From positions 140,216-204,215 of the forward strand of contig NZ_PZJH01000004.1 of assembly GCF_003259695.1 (NCBI RefSeq): 64,000 nucleotides of DNA, read 5' to 3'. Position numbers and translations under genes: made by a program. Origin of the DNA: Macrococcus epidermidis. Lineage in GTDB: Bacteria; Bacillota; Bacilli; Staphylococcales; Staphylococcaceae. The stretch's first letter is position 1. Every line of letters begins with the position of its first letter. Positions 26,868-36,701 of the stretch are shown in pieces. The notes below the pieces were generated by a model, which saw nothing but the letters and a program-made list of their open reading frames with translations, was not told the origin of the DNA and did no database searches.

Positions 26868-27088
26868 ATTTCCGGATACTAAGAGTATCCGGCAAAGATG
26901 AAGTTAAATTTGATGGATATGTAGCCAACATTTCCGGATACTAGGAGTATCCGGCAAAGATGAAGTTAAATTTGATGGATATGTAGCCAACATTTCCGGA
27001 TACTAGGAGTATCCGGCAAAGATGAAACCAAATTTAATAATATGTAAAGCAACAATTCCGGATACTAAGCGTATCCGGAATTGTTTCA
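26868..27088. repeat. Four tandem 62-bp repeats, each with a GGATAC palindrome
   Basis: TTCCGGATAC begins at 26870, 26932, 26994 and 27056, an exact 62-base period. Each is followed by a 5-base loop and GTATCCGG. The linkers (CAAAGATGAAGTTAAATTTG and on) are identical between copies 1-2 and 2-3, and diverged before copy 4. The fourth copy has a longer stem (CAATTCCGGATAC / GTATCCGGAATTG) and resembles a terminator. It fills the gap between two convergent genes. Confidence 0.95.
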
Positions 27089-27100
27089 TTATATTTAGTT

Positions 27101-28348
27101 TTATCTGCAGCTCATTCCGGCAACATAACCAGTGACTAGTGCACTTGTAATATTATAACCACCAGTATAGCCATGTATGTCTAACACTTCACCACAAAAA
27201 TAAAGATTATCATGTATTTTAGACTGCATCGTTGCTGGTACGATTTCTTTTACAGTAACACCACCGCCGGTAACAAACGCTTTATCAATTGATAATGTAC
27301 CGTTAACGGTAAATGCAAATCCTTTTAATAGAGCTATAAATGTCTTAAGACTTTCTTTTTTGATATGATGACCATTTTCTTCAAGGTTAATTTCAGCACG
27401 TTCCAGTAAAAAATGTAAATAACGTTCCTGCACCAAACCTTTTAGACTATTTTTGATGGCTTTATCTTTATTATCATTAATGATTTTTTCGATGTGTTGT
27501 GTAAGTTGACCGATAGTCATGTCTGGAAATACATCAATCATCATCTGTATCTCTTGTTTCTTCTGACTTTTTTGCTCGTGATAAATAAATTGTGAACAGC
27601 GAAGAGCTGCTGGTCCTGATATTCCGAAATGTGTAAATAACATATCCATTTGATGGGTAATGCGTGGTTTACCATTTTTACGCAATACACTTAACCCGAC
27701 ATTTTGCAGACTAAGTCCTTGTAGTATCTTAGATTTTATGAATGGTTCACTTGATGTGATTGGTACTTCGGTAGGAAACAGCTCGGTAATCGTATGTCCT
27801 GCTTGCTGTGCAAATACGTAGCCATCTCCAGTAGAACCGGTATGCGGTACAGATTTGCCACCGGTCGCGATAATGACTTTTTCTGAATATACAGGTATGT
27901 TATCTGATAGCATCACACCTTTAATCTTATCTTCTTCTATGATTAAAGATTCAACCTTTGTCGTTGTTCGAACTTCCACCTTATTATTGATAAGTTGTTG
28001 TTTAAGGGCGTTGACAACATCCTTTGCGTTATTGGATACAGGGAACATACGACCATGGTCTTCTTCTTTTAAAGCGACACCAAGATTTTCGAAATATTCG
28101 ATGATGGCATAATTATCGAATGTATTAAATGCACTATATAAAAACTTACCGTTACCAGGCAGATGTTTAATTAGTTCTTCATGAGTGACGTTATTTGTAA
28201 CATTACAACGTCCACCACCGGATATTTGTAATTTACGACCTAGCTGATCTTTTTTATCGATAAGTAAGACTTTGTTATTATTTTCGCTCGCACTGATTGC
28301 AGCCATCAATCCACTAGGGCCACCACCTATGACAATTGTCTGATACAT
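27101..28348 (-). CDS. BaiN/HI0933-like NAD(P)/FAD-dependent flavoprotein
   Basis: A 415-residue flavoprotein. The N-terminal FAD-binding motif [15 protein letters not shown] is followed by [12 protein letters not shown] (near 45) and a C-terminal [13 protein letters not shown] and GYTGGYNI, hallmarks of the HI0933/BaiN family of poorly characterised oxidoreductases. The start at 28348 is set by GGAGGT eight bases upstream; longer in-frame starts lack a site. It converges on the rhodanese gene across the 62-bp repeats. Confidence 0.88.
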   Translation of the reverse strand: MYQTIVIGGGPSGLMAAISASENNNKVLLIDKKDQLGRKLQISGGGRCNVTNNVTHEELIKHLPGNGKFLYSAFNTFDNYAIIEYFENLGVALKEEDHGRMFPVSNNAKDVVNALKQQLINNKVEVRTTTKVESLIIEEDKIKGVMLSDNIPVYSEKVIIATGGKSVPHTGSTGDGYVFAQQAGHTITELFPTEVPITSSEPFIKSKILQGLSLQNVGLSVLRKNGKPRITHQMDMLFTHFGISGPAALRCSQFIYHEQKSQKKQEIQMMIDVFPDMTIGQLTQHIEKIINDNKDKAIKNSLKGLVQERYLHFLLERAEINLEENGHHIKKESLKTFIALLKGFAFTVNGTLSIDKAFVTGGGVTVKEIVPATMQSKIHDNLYFCGEVLDIHGYTGGYNITSALVTGYVAGMSCR

Positions 28349-28505
28349 ATTTGATACCTCCATTTTCAATTATTATACATTTTATTTATGGTAAAATATA
28401 TGAATTCAGTAGTTAAAAATTTATAATGGTGGTATGATAATCTACATTGAAAATGGGTTTAATCATTTATGAAGCTTTTATTTTAAAAAAGATAGGGATG
28501 AAGTT

Positions 28506-30128
28506 ATGTCACAGAAAGATTCACTTGTCAGAAGTACGTTCTTATTAACGGCAAGTATTTTTATTACTAAGATTTTAGGGATACTTTATATTATTCCGTT
28601 CTATGCCATTATCGGTGGTGAAGAAAATTTAGCACCATATAATATGGCTTATCCACCATATGTAGTTATGCTTACTGTAGCTGCAGGTGGGATACCGTTA
28701 GCGGTAGCTAAATATGTTTCGAAGTATAATGCGATTGGTGCCTATAAAGTTAGCTATAAACTATATAAGTCATCATTATTAGTAATGGGTATCACTGGTT
28801 TCTTAGGCTTTGTTATTCTTTACTTTTTAAGTCCGATGATTGCTGAGGCATCACTTGCTGGTTCTGAAGGTAAATGGACTGTTGAAGATATTACCGAGAT
28901 TATTCGCATCATCTCATTTGCAGTGTTGTTTATTCCTTTCTTAGCGACATGGCGTGGAATATTTCAAGGTTATGATTCAATGGGACCAACAGCGGTGTCA
29001 CAAGTTATTGAACAAATTGCACGTATACTATTTTTACTAGGAGGTACGTTCGTTGTCCTTAACGTTATGAATAAATCAATGCTACTGGCTAATGAGATTG
29101 CTGTATTTGCAGCAGCAATCGGTGCGGTCGCTGCAATTCTAACACTTTGGTATTACTGGAGAAAGCGTAAACCATTTATCGACAAGATGGTTGATTCCGA
29201 TGATTCTAATACTGATGTTAGTTACGGTAGTATGTATAAAGAAATATTAAAGTACAGTATTCCATTCGTTATCGTAAGTTTGTGTGTGCCGCTTTATACA
29301 ACGATTGATCAGTTTACACATAACTATGCATTAGGTTTAGCAGGTGTGCCTGGAAAAATGAATGATATGCTCCTTACAATATTAAATACGACATCTAATA
29401 AACTTGTTATGATTCCGACTTCACTTGCTGGAGGGTTTGCAATTAGTCTTGTTCCGTCAATTACAAGAACACATGCATCAGGCAAGATTAAAGAAATGCA
29501 TCATCAGATTAAAACGACTTTCGGTTTACTGATGTTTCTTACAGTGCCAGCTTCATTAGGTATTATGGTATTAGCTGCACCACTTTATACGGTATTTTAC
29601 AGCTATAATCCAATTGCGAATAATATTCTATTTTATTATGCACCTGTAGGCATTTTACTTGCGCTTGTTTCTGTAACTGCTGCGATGATGCAGGGTATTG
29701 ATAAACAAAATTTAACGGTTTATATCGTGCTTGCTGCGCTCCTTGTTAAATTAGTGATTAATATCCCGTTAATTATGGTATTCCATACAGTAGGCGCAGT
29801 ACTTGCGACTGCGATTGCGATGACCTTTAATATTGTTTGTAATCTTTATGTCATCAAGAAATATGCGGGATTCCAGTATCGAACGACTGCCCGTCAAATG
29901 TTGATGATTACGTTATACAGCTTAATTATGGTACTAGTTGTACAAATCGTTTATGTCATTTTAATGCAATTCCTCACAGTTTCCAATAAACTGGATGCAC
30001 TTATCATTTTAGTGATTGGAGCAGTAGTCGGTGCTTTAGTCTATGCATCATTATCGATGAAATCACGTTTAGCCGATCAATTCTTCGGTTCACGTATCCA
30101 ATCTTTAAGAAATAGGTTAACGCGATGA
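28506..30128 (+). CDS. MurJ/YtgP-type lipid II flippase (MOP superfamily)
   Basis: A 540-residue protein with about fourteen hydrophobic helices of the polysaccharide-biosynthesis/MviN fold. RGIFQGYDSMGPTAVSQVIEQ is typical of the YtgP/SpoVB-like branch. In S. aureus the homologue in the same genomic position is the essential lipid II flippase MurJ (from memory), so peptidoglycan precursor export is the likely job. It ends in an ATGA overlap with the pseudouridine synthase gene. Confidence 0.85.
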   Translation: MSQKDSLVRSTFLLTASIFITKILGILYIIPFYAIIGGEENLAPYNMAYPPYVVMLTVAAGGIPLAVAKYVSKYNAIGAYKVSYKLYKSSLLVMGITGFLGFVILYFLSPMIAEASLAGSEGKWTVEDITEIIRIISFAVLFIPFLATWRGIFQGYDSMGPTAVSQVIEQIARILFLLGGTFVVLNVMNKSMLLANEIAVFAAAIGAVAAILTLWYYWRKRKPFIDKMVDSDDSNTDVSYGSMYKEILKYSIPFVIVSLCVPLYTTIDQFTHNYALGLAGVPGKMNDMLLTILNTTSNKLVMIPTSLAGGFAISLVPSITRTHASGKIKEMHHQIKTTFGLLMFLTVPASLGIMVLAAPLYTVFYSYNPIANNILFYYAPVGILLALVSVTAAMMQGIDKQNLTVYIVLAALLVKLVINIPLIMVFHTVGAVLATAIAMTFNIVCNLYVIKKYAGFQYRTTARQMLMITLYSLIMVLVVQIVYVILMQFLTVSNKLDALIILVIGAVVGALVYASLSMKSRLADQFFGSRIQSLRNRLTR

Positions 30129-30835
30129 GACTTGATAAATTTTTAAGCAACCATGGCGTAGGCTCACGAAAAGATGTTAAGGCATTTCTCAAGAAAAAAG
30201 TGATTACGGTTAATGAGGAAGTTGTCACGAAATCAGATATTAAAATTAATCCGGAAAAAGATATCATAAAGGTTCAAGGTGAGATGATTCACTTTGAACC
30301 CTTTATCTATCTTATGCTTAATAAACCGGCTGGCGTAGTTTCAAGCACACATGATAAAGATAAGACAGTCATTGACCTTATTACAGGGCTGGATCATTAT
30401 GACCTGCATCCGGTCGGCAGACTGGATAAAGATACAGAAGGGTTGCTCATCATAACCAATGATGGTCAGTTCTCGCATGACGTGCTGAGTCCTAAGAAAC
30501 ATGTGAATAAAACGTATTATGCCAAAATTGACGGCATTGTCACTGATCACACGGTGGAACAATTTGCTCAAGGCGTAACTTTAGATGATGGGTATCATAC
30601 TATGCCTGGTGATTTAACGTGTCTTTCAGTTGATACGAATAATAATACAAGTGAAATAGAACTTGTAATCCAGGAAGGTAAGTTTCATCAAGTGAAAAGA
30701 ATGTTTGAGGCAGTAAGTATGAAAGTAACTTACCTAAAACGTATTAAGATGGGTGATTTGTCTTTAGATAGTAGCTTAAAGCCTGGAGAATATAAGAAAT
30801 TAATGCAGAATGAAATTAATTTAGTAAGAAAATGA
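30125..30835 (+). CDS. RsuA/RluB-family pseudouridine synthase
   Basis: A 236-residue enzyme with an N-terminal S4 RNA-binding domain (MRLDKFLSNHGVGSRKDVK, residues 1-60) and a catalytic domain with the catalytic Asp in VGRLDKDTEGLLI (near 100). It isomerises a uridine in rRNA, probably 16S, given the short single-S4 RsuA architecture; the exact site is not deducible. Start overlaps the flippase stop, so the two are co-translated. Confidence 0.9.
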   Translation: MRLDKFLSNHGVGSRKDVKAFLKKKVITVNEEVVTKSDIKINPEKDIIKVQGEMIHFEPFIYLMLNKPAGVVSSTHDKDKTVIDLITGLDHYDLHPVGRLDKDTEGLLIITNDGQFSHDVLSPKKHVNKTYYAKIDGIVTDHTVEQFAQGVTLDDGYHTMPGDLTCLSVDTNNNTSEIELVIQEGKFHQVKRMFEAVSMKVTYLKRIKMGDLSLDSSLKPGEYKKLMQNEINLVRK

Positions 30836-30903
30836 TTATAAATGTTTAGACCATTACACCTTGGGTATAATTACAGTACAAATCAAAAGAAGAGGTGTTT
30901 AAC

Positions 30904-31350
30904 ATGGCGAACAACAATCAAACAGGTTTATTAAAAGCAGCATTAGTTATTGGTGGTACTGCAGTAGCAGCATTCCTTTCAAAAAAAGAAAACAGAGATA
31001 AAGTATTAGAAGAATACAACAAAGCGAAACAAGATCCTAAAGGTTATGCAGATAACGCTAAAGGCAAAGCTGCTAACTTACAACAAGTAGCGAAAGAAGA
31101 AATCAACAAAGCGAAAGAAGATCCAAATGCTTACAAAGCAAACTTAACTTCTAAAGTTGAAGAAAAAGTTGCTCCGTTAAAAGAAAAAGCGGCACCATTA
31201 GCTGATAAATTAACTAAAAAAGATGTTACTGTTGAAGAAGAAAAACAAAACTTTGACGACGAAGGTGGAGCGAACAACATCCATGTCGTAACAGACAAAG
31301 AAGTTGCTGAAAAAAATCCTAATGCCGTATCTAAAGACGAATTAAAATAA
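30904..31350 (+). CDS. YtxH-domain general-stress-like protein
   Basis: A 148-residue, lysine- and alanine-rich protein. A short N-terminal hydrophobic patch (LLKAALVIGGTAVAAFL) is followed by an amphipathic helical region with the repeated patterns NKAKQDPKGYADN and NKAKEDPNAYKAN, then an acidic tail. It is similar to the second YtxH protein at 49303. Such proteins are often stress-induced and membrane-associated in Bacillales; function unknown. Ribosome site AGAGGTG. Confidence 0.8.
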   Translation: MANNNQTGLLKAALVIGGTAVAAFLSKKENRDKVLEEYNKAKQDPKGYADNAKGKAANLQQVAKEEINKAKEDPNAYKANLTSKVEEKVAPLKEKAAPLADKLTKKDVTVEEEKQNFDDEGGANNIHVVTDKEVAEKNPNAVSKDELK

Positions 31351-31361
31351 TAACGCTATAA

Positions 31362-31392
31362 AAGTCAGCGCATGCTGGCTTTTTATTTTGAT
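31362..31392 (+). terminator. Terminator after the YtxH-like gene
   Basis: AAGTCAGC-GCAT-GCTGGCTT stem (one G-T wobble) followed by TTTATTTT. Confidence 0.8.
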
Positions 31393-31469
31393 AAATTTTA
31401 CGATTATTATTTTGAATTCCTTTATGTATCATGTAATATAGGAATATACAAGCATTAGGAGGAATCATT

Positions 31470-32882
31470 ATGTGGAGAGAAAAAGTTGCACAATATGAAG
31501 ATAAAATTATTGAAGACCTTACGGGTTTATTAAATATAGAAAGTGTACGTGATGACAGTTTAGCTGATAGTGAAAATCCTGTTGGACCAGGCCCACGAAA
31601 AGCTTTAGATTATATGTATGAATTAGCACAACGTGATGGATACGAGACAGTGGATATCGATCATATCGCTGGACGTATCGAAGCAGGTAATGGTGAGGAT
31701 ATTTTCGGTATATTATGTCACGTTGACGTAGTACCTGCAGGTAGTGGATGGGATAGTAATCCATTTGAGGCTGTCGTAACTGAGGATAAAATTATTGCAC
31801 GTGGTACTTTAGATGACAAAGGACCAACAATTGCTGCGTATTACGCTATTAAAATTTTAGACGACATGAAAGTAGACTGGAAAAAACGCATCCATATCAT
31901 TATCGGTACTGATGAAGAATCAGGCTGGAAATGTACGGACCGTTATTTTGAAACTGAACCGATGCCTGATCTAGGGATTGCACCGGATGCTGATTTCCCA
32001 TTAATTCACGGTGAAAAAGGTATCACAACATTTGATATTATTCAAAATAGTGATGAAGAAAGCGAAACAGCACCAGAAGTGGAATTAAAGGCATTTAAAG
32101 CTGGTGAAAGATACAATATGGTCCCGGATTTTGCAGAAGCAAAAATCGAAGTTAAAGAAAAGATGGATGCTGTCATTCAAGCTTTTGAAGGATATTTATT
32201 AAACAACAAATTAACAGGGAAACAATTCGTAGAGAACGGTCAGATTTCACTTCAAATTGAAGGAAAGTCAGTTCATGGTATGGAACCATTTAAAGGTGTG
32301 AACGCTGGTCTATATCTTGTTAATTTCTTAAATACATTAGATCTAGATAAGAAAGCAAAGTCATTCGTTAACTTTGGTGATACATATTTATTTGCTTCTC
32401 ACTTTGGTGAGAAGCTAGGTATGGCTTATGAAACTGAAGAAATGGGTCAGTTAACTACTAACTATGGTGTAATTAGTTATACGGACGTTGATGGCGGACA
32501 TTATGGTGTAAACTTACGCTATCCAAACGGTTTTGATTTTGAAACTGAAATTAAGAAATTTGAAGAACAGATTGCTAAAGATGGCTTTGAAATTGAAATT
32601 GAAACGCACCAGGTTCCTCACTATGTCGATAAAAATGATCCATTCGTTCAAAAGTTATTAACAGCATATCGTAACCAGACTGGAGATATGACAGAACCGT
32701 ATACTATCGGTGGTGGAACATATGCACGTAACCTGGAAAAAGGTGTAGCATTTGGTGCGATGTTTAAAGAATCAGAAGATTTAATGCACCAAAAAAATGA
32801 ATATATCAGCAAGAAACAATTATTTGATGCGACAGCGATTTATTTAGAAGCAATCCACTCTGTATGTGTAGAAGGTGAGTAA
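31470..32882 (+). CDS. pepV: Dipeptidase PepV
   Basis: A 470-residue M20-family metallopeptidase. Zinc-site segments are [12 protein letters not shown] (near residue 85), [11 protein letters not shown] (near 115), [10 protein letters not shown] (near 150) and the C-terminal MHQKNEY (near 440). It cleaves Xaa-dipeptides in the cytoplasm and is Mn/Zn dependent. The ribosome site TAGGAGGAA precedes the ATG. dat starts one base after its stop; pepV-dat is a conserved staphylococcal operon (from memory). Confidence 0.95.
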   Translation: MWREKVAQYEDKIIEDLTGLLNIESVRDDSLADSENPVGPGPRKALDYMYELAQRDGYETVDIDHIAGRIEAGNGEDIFGILCHVDVVPAGSGWDSNPFEAVVTEDKIIARGTLDDKGPTIAAYYAIKILDDMKVDWKKRIHIIIGTDEESGWKCTDRYFETEPMPDLGIAPDADFPLIHGEKGITTFDIIQNSDEESETAPEVELKAFKAGERYNMVPDFAEAKIEVKEKMDAVIQAFEGYLLNNKLTGKQFVENGQISLQIEGKSVHGMEPFKGVNAGLYLVNFLNTLDLDKKAKSFVNFGDTYLFASHFGEKLGMAYETEEMGQLTTNYGVISYTDVDGGHYGVNLRYPNGFDFETEIKKFEEQIAKDGFEIEIETHQVPHYVDKNDPFVQKLLTAYRNQTGDMTEPYTIGGGTYARNLEKGVAFGAMFKESEDLMHQKNEYISKKQLFDATAIYLEAIHSVCVEGE

Positions 32883-32883
32883 A

Positions 32884-33723
32884 ATGGTAGTTTTTATTAA
32901 TGGCAGTTATGTGTCTGATGATACGAAAATCAGTTACAACGATCGTGGCATCCAGTTTGGAGATGGTGTATATGAAGTCGTGCGAGTATACCATGGCACT
33001 TTATTTACAGCCACTGAACATTTCGAACGACTCGTACGTAGTGCAAATGAAATAGAAATAACAAGTCCCTATTCTGTTGAGGAATATATCGAAATTTGTA
33101 ATCAGCTTATCAAGGAAAATGAAATAGATAACGGTACAATTTATGTTCAGTTAACACGAGGAGATGCAGTTAGAAATCATATGTATCCAACAGATACTCA
33201 ACCAAATTTATTACTTTATACCAATACTGCAGAACGTCCGATGCAGGATCTTCAGCAAGGTGTGAAAGCGATTACGACTGAAGATATTCGATGGTTACGC
33301 TGTGATATTAAAAGTTTGAATCTGCTTGGTAACATTATGAATAAACAAAAAGCGGTAACCAATGGTGCAAAAGAGGCGATCCAAATACGTAACGGTATTG
33401 TTACAGAAGGCGCATCAAGCAATATATTCATCGTTAAAGATGAGAAAATCATTACGCATCCTGCAAATAATTTCATCTTAAACGGTATTACACGTCGTGT
33501 CATTAAACAGATTGCAGATGCTGAAGGTATTGCTTTTGAAGAATTTACATTTGATGAGAAAGCGTTAAAGGATGCGGATGAAGTATTCTTGACGAGTACA
33601 ACACAGGAAGTAATGCCGATTACTGAGATTGATGGTGAGAATGTTAATCAGGGTCAGGTTGGTCCGATTACGAAGCGTCTGCAAAGCAAGTTTGATGAGC
33701 ATATTATCACAAATCACGCCTAA
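32884..33723 (+). CDS. dat: D-alanine transaminase
   Basis: A 279-residue PLP fold-type IV aminotransferase making D-glutamate from D-alanine for the cell wall. Motifs are YNDRGIQFGDGVYEVVRVY, the PLP lysine in CDIKSLNLLGN (near 145) and EGASSNIFIV. ATG 32884 was chosen because the ribosome site AAGGTGAG ends just before it; the in-frame GTG at 32875 is part of that site. It is coupled to pepV. Confidence 0.95.
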   Translation: MVVFINGSYVSDDTKISYNDRGIQFGDGVYEVVRVYHGTLFTATEHFERLVRSANEIEITSPYSVEEYIEICNQLIKENEIDNGTIYVQLTRGDAVRNHMYPTDTQPNLLLYTNTAERPMQDLQQGVKAITTEDIRWLRCDIKSLNLLGNIMNKQKAVTNGAKEAIQIRNGIVTEGASSNIFIVKDEKIITHPANNFILNGITRRVIKQIADAEGIAFEEFTFDEKALKDADEVFLTSTTQEVMPITEIDGENVNQGQVGPITKRLQSKFDEHIITNHA

Positions 33724-33851
33724 AAGGCATCATATTACACAATGAATTACATTTGAACATATATTCAGTACGCTTAAAAAAGTTTGACTTGAATATTTTT
33801 ATAAAAGGTTATAAAATTTAAATAAGTCGTTAAAACGTTCGAACTAAAAAT

Positions 33852-33888
33852 AAGGCAAGAGATTATTTCTCATTGCCTTTTCTTTTTT
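33852..33888 (+). terminator. Hairpin terminator or attenuator before ytmP
   Basis: AAGGCAA-GAGA pairs with TCTC-A-TTGCCTT (one bulge), followed by TTCTTTTTT. It sits 19 bases before the ytmP start and over 120 bases after dat. It could end the dat transcript or attenuate ytmP. Confidence 0.7.
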
Positions 33889-33906
33889 CTACTGTGGGAG
33901 GTGAAC

Positions 33907-34701
33907 ATGTTGGAACATTTCTATCAGCTTGGTTGGACATTAGATTCCGCTGGTGGCGCTTCTGGAGAGGCATATATGGCAGAGCAGGATGGCCGCAAAT
34001 TATTTCTTAAAAGAAATTCTTCGCCATTCTTAGCAGCGTTATCTGCTGAGGGTATCGTACCTAAGCTCGTATGGACAAAACGTATTGAAACGGGCGAGGT
34101 CGTTACCGCTCAACATTGGAAGAATGGAAGATCATTGACACACGAAGAAATGGGTTCCAAGCGTGTTGCGAAACTCCTCAGAAAAATTCATCGCTCTAAA
34201 CCTTTACTTAATATGTTAAAACGTTTAGAAATGAAACCGATGTATCCTCACATCTTACTTAAGAAAATTAATAGTTCTCTTTCACGCAATGTATTAGCAC
34301 ATCATACGGTTAGAAAAGCTTTAATTTACTTAGAAGAACATATGCCTAATCTAGATAGTCAGTTTTATACTGTCTGTCATGGCGATGTGAATCATAATAA
34401 CTGGTTACTTTCAGATCAGGATGAACTGTTTATTGTTGACTGGGAAGGTGCAATGATTGCGGATCCTGCGATTGATATTGGTATGATTTTATATACGTAT
34501 AGCAAAGAAGTTGACTGGGAAGCGTGGCTTGCTGATTACGGTATTAACTATACAATCGATTTAGAGAAACGTATGAAATGGTATACGATTATACAGGCGA
34601 TTGCGATGGTAGAGTGGTATGAGGAGAAGAGTCGTTACCACGATATGAACGAATGGTTGAAGTTTTTAGATGAAGTTTTAACACAGAATAGATTTATTTA
34701 A
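33907..34701 (+). CDS. ytmP: Aminoglycoside-phosphotransferase-fold kinase-like protein (YtmP family)
   Basis: A 264-residue APH/choline-kinase-fold protein with the catalytic loop CHGDVNHNNWLL (near residue 158) and metal motif IVDWEGAMIADPAIDIG. The substrate is unknown; conserved linkage to trmB in Bacillales suggests a role in RNA or small-molecule metabolism rather than drug resistance. ATG 33907 follows GGGAGG by 5 bases. trmB follows after 13 bases. Confidence 0.85.
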   Translation: MLEHFYQLGWTLDSAGGASGEAYMAEQDGRKLFLKRNSSPFLAALSAEGIVPKLVWTKRIETGEVVTAQHWKNGRSLTHEEMGSKRVAKLLRKIHRSKPLLNMLKRLEMKPMYPHILLKKINSSLSRNVLAHHTVRKALIYLEEHMPNLDSQFYTVCHGDVNHNNWLLSDQDELFIVDWEGAMIADPAIDIGMILYTYSKEVDWEAWLADYGINYTIDLEKRMKWYTIIQAIAMVEWYEEKSRYHDMNEWLKFLDEVLTQNRFI

Positions 34702-34714
34702 AGGAGCAACATAC

Positions 34715-35350
34715 ATGAGAATGCGTAATAAACCGTGGGCAGAAGATTATCTGCTTGAACATCGTGATATTGTAAGTATCGACCTGTCACAAAAAGACAA
34801 TATCACATCATGGTTTGAAAAAGTTCAGCCGATTCATATAGAAGTCGGAAGCGGTATGGGTAGATTTATTACTGAGATGGCAAAAGCAAATCCAGCAATC
34901 AATTATATCGGTATTGAACGAGATAAGAATGTAATGATTCGTATTGTAGAAAAAGCGATAGAGCAGGATATTAAAAACTTACGATTATTGACAGTTGATG
35001 CTGAGAAGCTGACTGAAATATTTAATCCTGGAGAAATTGACCGCATCTATTTAAACTTTTCAGATCCATGGCCGAAGACACGACATGCCAAACGTCGTTT
35101 AACACATGCTAATTTCTTATCAGTTTATAAGACGATCCTGAAAGATGATGGTGAAATTCACTTCAAGACAGATAATCAAGGACTATTTGAATTTTCTATT
35201 GAAAGTATGAGTCAGTTTGGTATGAAACTCAAAAATATCAATTTAAATCTTCATGATAATGAACCGGCTGATAATATCAAGACAGAGTACGAAGAGAAAT
35301 TTTCTGCTAAAGGTTTTAGAATCAACCGACTTGAAGCAAGTTTTAAATAA
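34715..35350 (+). CDS. trmB: tRNA (guanine-N7-)-methyltransferase
   Basis: A 211-residue SAM-dependent methyltransferase forming m7G46 in tRNA. SAM motif I is EVGSGMGRFI, and the signature NFSDPWPKTRHAKRRL contains the catalytic Asp. Ribosome site AAGGAGC. It is the second gene of the ytmP-trmB pair, followed by a strong terminator. Confidence 0.96.
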   Translation: MRMRNKPWAEDYLLEHRDIVSIDLSQKDNITSWFEKVQPIHIEVGSGMGRFITEMAKANPAINYIGIERDKNVMIRIVEKAIEQDIKNLRLLTVDAEKLTEIFNPGEIDRIYLNFSDPWPKTRHAKRRLTHANFLSVYKTILKDDGEIHFKTDNQGLFEFSIESMSQFGMKLKNINLNLHDNEPADNIKTEYEEKFSAKGFRINRLEASFK

Positions 35351-35370
35351 CATTTGAAGCATTATTAAAT

Positions 35371-35403
35371 GATGAGACATTATAAGTGTCTCATCTTTTT
35401 TTT
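35371..35403 (+). terminator. Terminator after trmB
   Basis: GATGAGACA and TGTCTCATC pair perfectly around a 7-base loop, followed by eight T residues. Confidence 0.92.
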
Positions 35404-35461
35404 ATGCTTTATTTAGTGTAGACTTGATATATTGAGAGAATTTTCTGAACTGGAGGAAACT

Positions 35462-36664
35462 ATGTATAATTTTAATGAAAATGTTAACCGTTTAAATACA
35501 AATGCAGTTCAAACTGAAATGATTCCATTAATCTATCAGCGTAGAGATTTAATGCCCTTCTGGATAGCAGATATGGATATTAAAACGCCGGAAAAGATTA
35601 CAAAGTCTATCGCTAATCGCCTGGAACACGGAATTTTCGGATATACGAGTTGGAAAAATGATGCATTCTATACGCCGGTTAAACAATGGTATAGTAACCG
35701 ATTTAATACAAATATTCTTAAACAAGATCTATTCTATTCGCCATCAGTGCTTTTTACTGTGACAGAAGCAATACGTATCCTGACTAATGAAGGTGATGGT
35801 GTTATCCTTAATACACCTTCCTATAACAACTTTATCAATCTGATTAACGGTAATAAACGTATGATTGTTGAAAGTGAACTTTACTTTGATGGTTACGAAT
35901 ACACGATGGACTTTGTACAGTTTGAATATCTGTGTCAGATGCCTCAAAATAAAGTGTTCTTATTATGCAATCCACATAACCCAACAGGTAAAGTGTTTTC
36001 TGAGCAGGAACTTTTAAAGATTATTGAAATCTGTAAGAAATATAATGTGTATATCATTGCTGATGAAATTCATATGGATTTTGTGCGTCGCGGTCAACAC
36101 GAAACACTTGCAAAATATATGCATGACTATGAACAGATGTTAGTGACGACATGTTTAGGTAAGACATTTAATGTTTCTGGCATTCCGCATGCATACTTTA
36201 TAACAAAAGATAAATATATGCGCGAGACAATTAATACGAAAGTGATGTCTGTGTATGGTTTAGCGGCAGTAAATTTAGTTGCCTTAACTGTTATTCAAAC
36301 AGCTTACTTAGATTGTGGCGACTGGGTCGATGCGCTTAATCAGCATATCGATAATAATATGACCCTCGTAGAAGATTACATTGCAGATCATCTGTCTGAT
36401 TGTTTATTTTTCCAGAAGCCGGATGCTACATTTTTAGCCTGGATTGATTTTGAGAAGAGTGGATTTAGTGAAATGGAAGTACAGGATGCCTTACAGAATG
36501 TCGGAAAGATTGCGACGGGTATCGGTAATACTTACGAATTATCGGCAAGTACACATTTTAGATTTAATGTCGCGTGTAGTGAAGATAAATTATTAGAAGG
36601 TCTTGACCGCATAAAAAAATCATTCGATTACTTAAAAACAACAAAAGAAAAAGAAGCACAATAA
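35462..36664 (+). CDS. MalY/PatB-family PLP-dependent aminotransferase / cystathionine beta-lyase
   Basis: A 400-residue fold-type I PLP enzyme. LLCNPHNPTGKVF and IIADEIHMDF bind the cofactor, and the Schiff-base lysine is in CLGKTFNVSGI (near residue 238). Members cleave C-S bonds (cystathionine beta-lyase) or transaminate. ATG 35462 follows GGAGGAAAC; the upstream TTG start lacks a site. Its stop codon lies in the loop of a hairpin shared with the convergent PepSY gene. Confidence 0.87.
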   Translation: MYNFNENVNRLNTNAVQTEMIPLIYQRRDLMPFWIADMDIKTPEKITKSIANRLEHGIFGYTSWKNDAFYTPVKQWYSNRFNTNILKQDLFYSPSVLFTVTEAIRILTNEGDGVILNTPSYNNFINLINGNKRMIVESELYFDGYEYTMDFVQFEYLCQMPQNKVFLLCNPHNPTGKVFSEQELLKIIEICKKYNVYIIADEIHMDFVRRGQHETLAKYMHDYEQMLVTTCLGKTFNVSGIPHAYFITKDKYMRETINTKVMSVYGLAAVNLVALTVIQTAYLDCGDWVDALNQHIDNNMTLVEDYIADHLSDCLFFQKPDATFLAWIDFEKSGFSEMEVQDALQNVGKIATGIGNTYELSASTHFRFNVACSEDKLLEGLDRIKKSFDYLKTTKEKEAQ

Positions 36665-36677
36665 ATGTTGTGCTTCA
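36653..36677. terminator. Hairpin at the convergent PatB-like/PepSY gene ends
   Basis: GAAGCACAA and TTGTGCTTC pair perfectly around the stop codon of the PatB-like gene. The following T-content is weak on the plus strand, while AAAGAAAAAG upstream supplies a T-tract for the minus strand. Confidence 0.6.
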
Positions 36678-36701
36678 AATTCATCTTTATATCCAAATAA
36701 T

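Noticed and set aside
26868..27088. CRISPR-like array
   Set aside because: Repeats are evenly spaced, but the sequences between the palindromes are nearly identical rather than unique spacers, only four copies exist, and no cas genes are nearby.
33907..34701. Aminoglycoside resistance kinase
   Set aside because: The fold is APH-like, but the conserved pairing with trmB identifies it as the YtmP housekeeping family.
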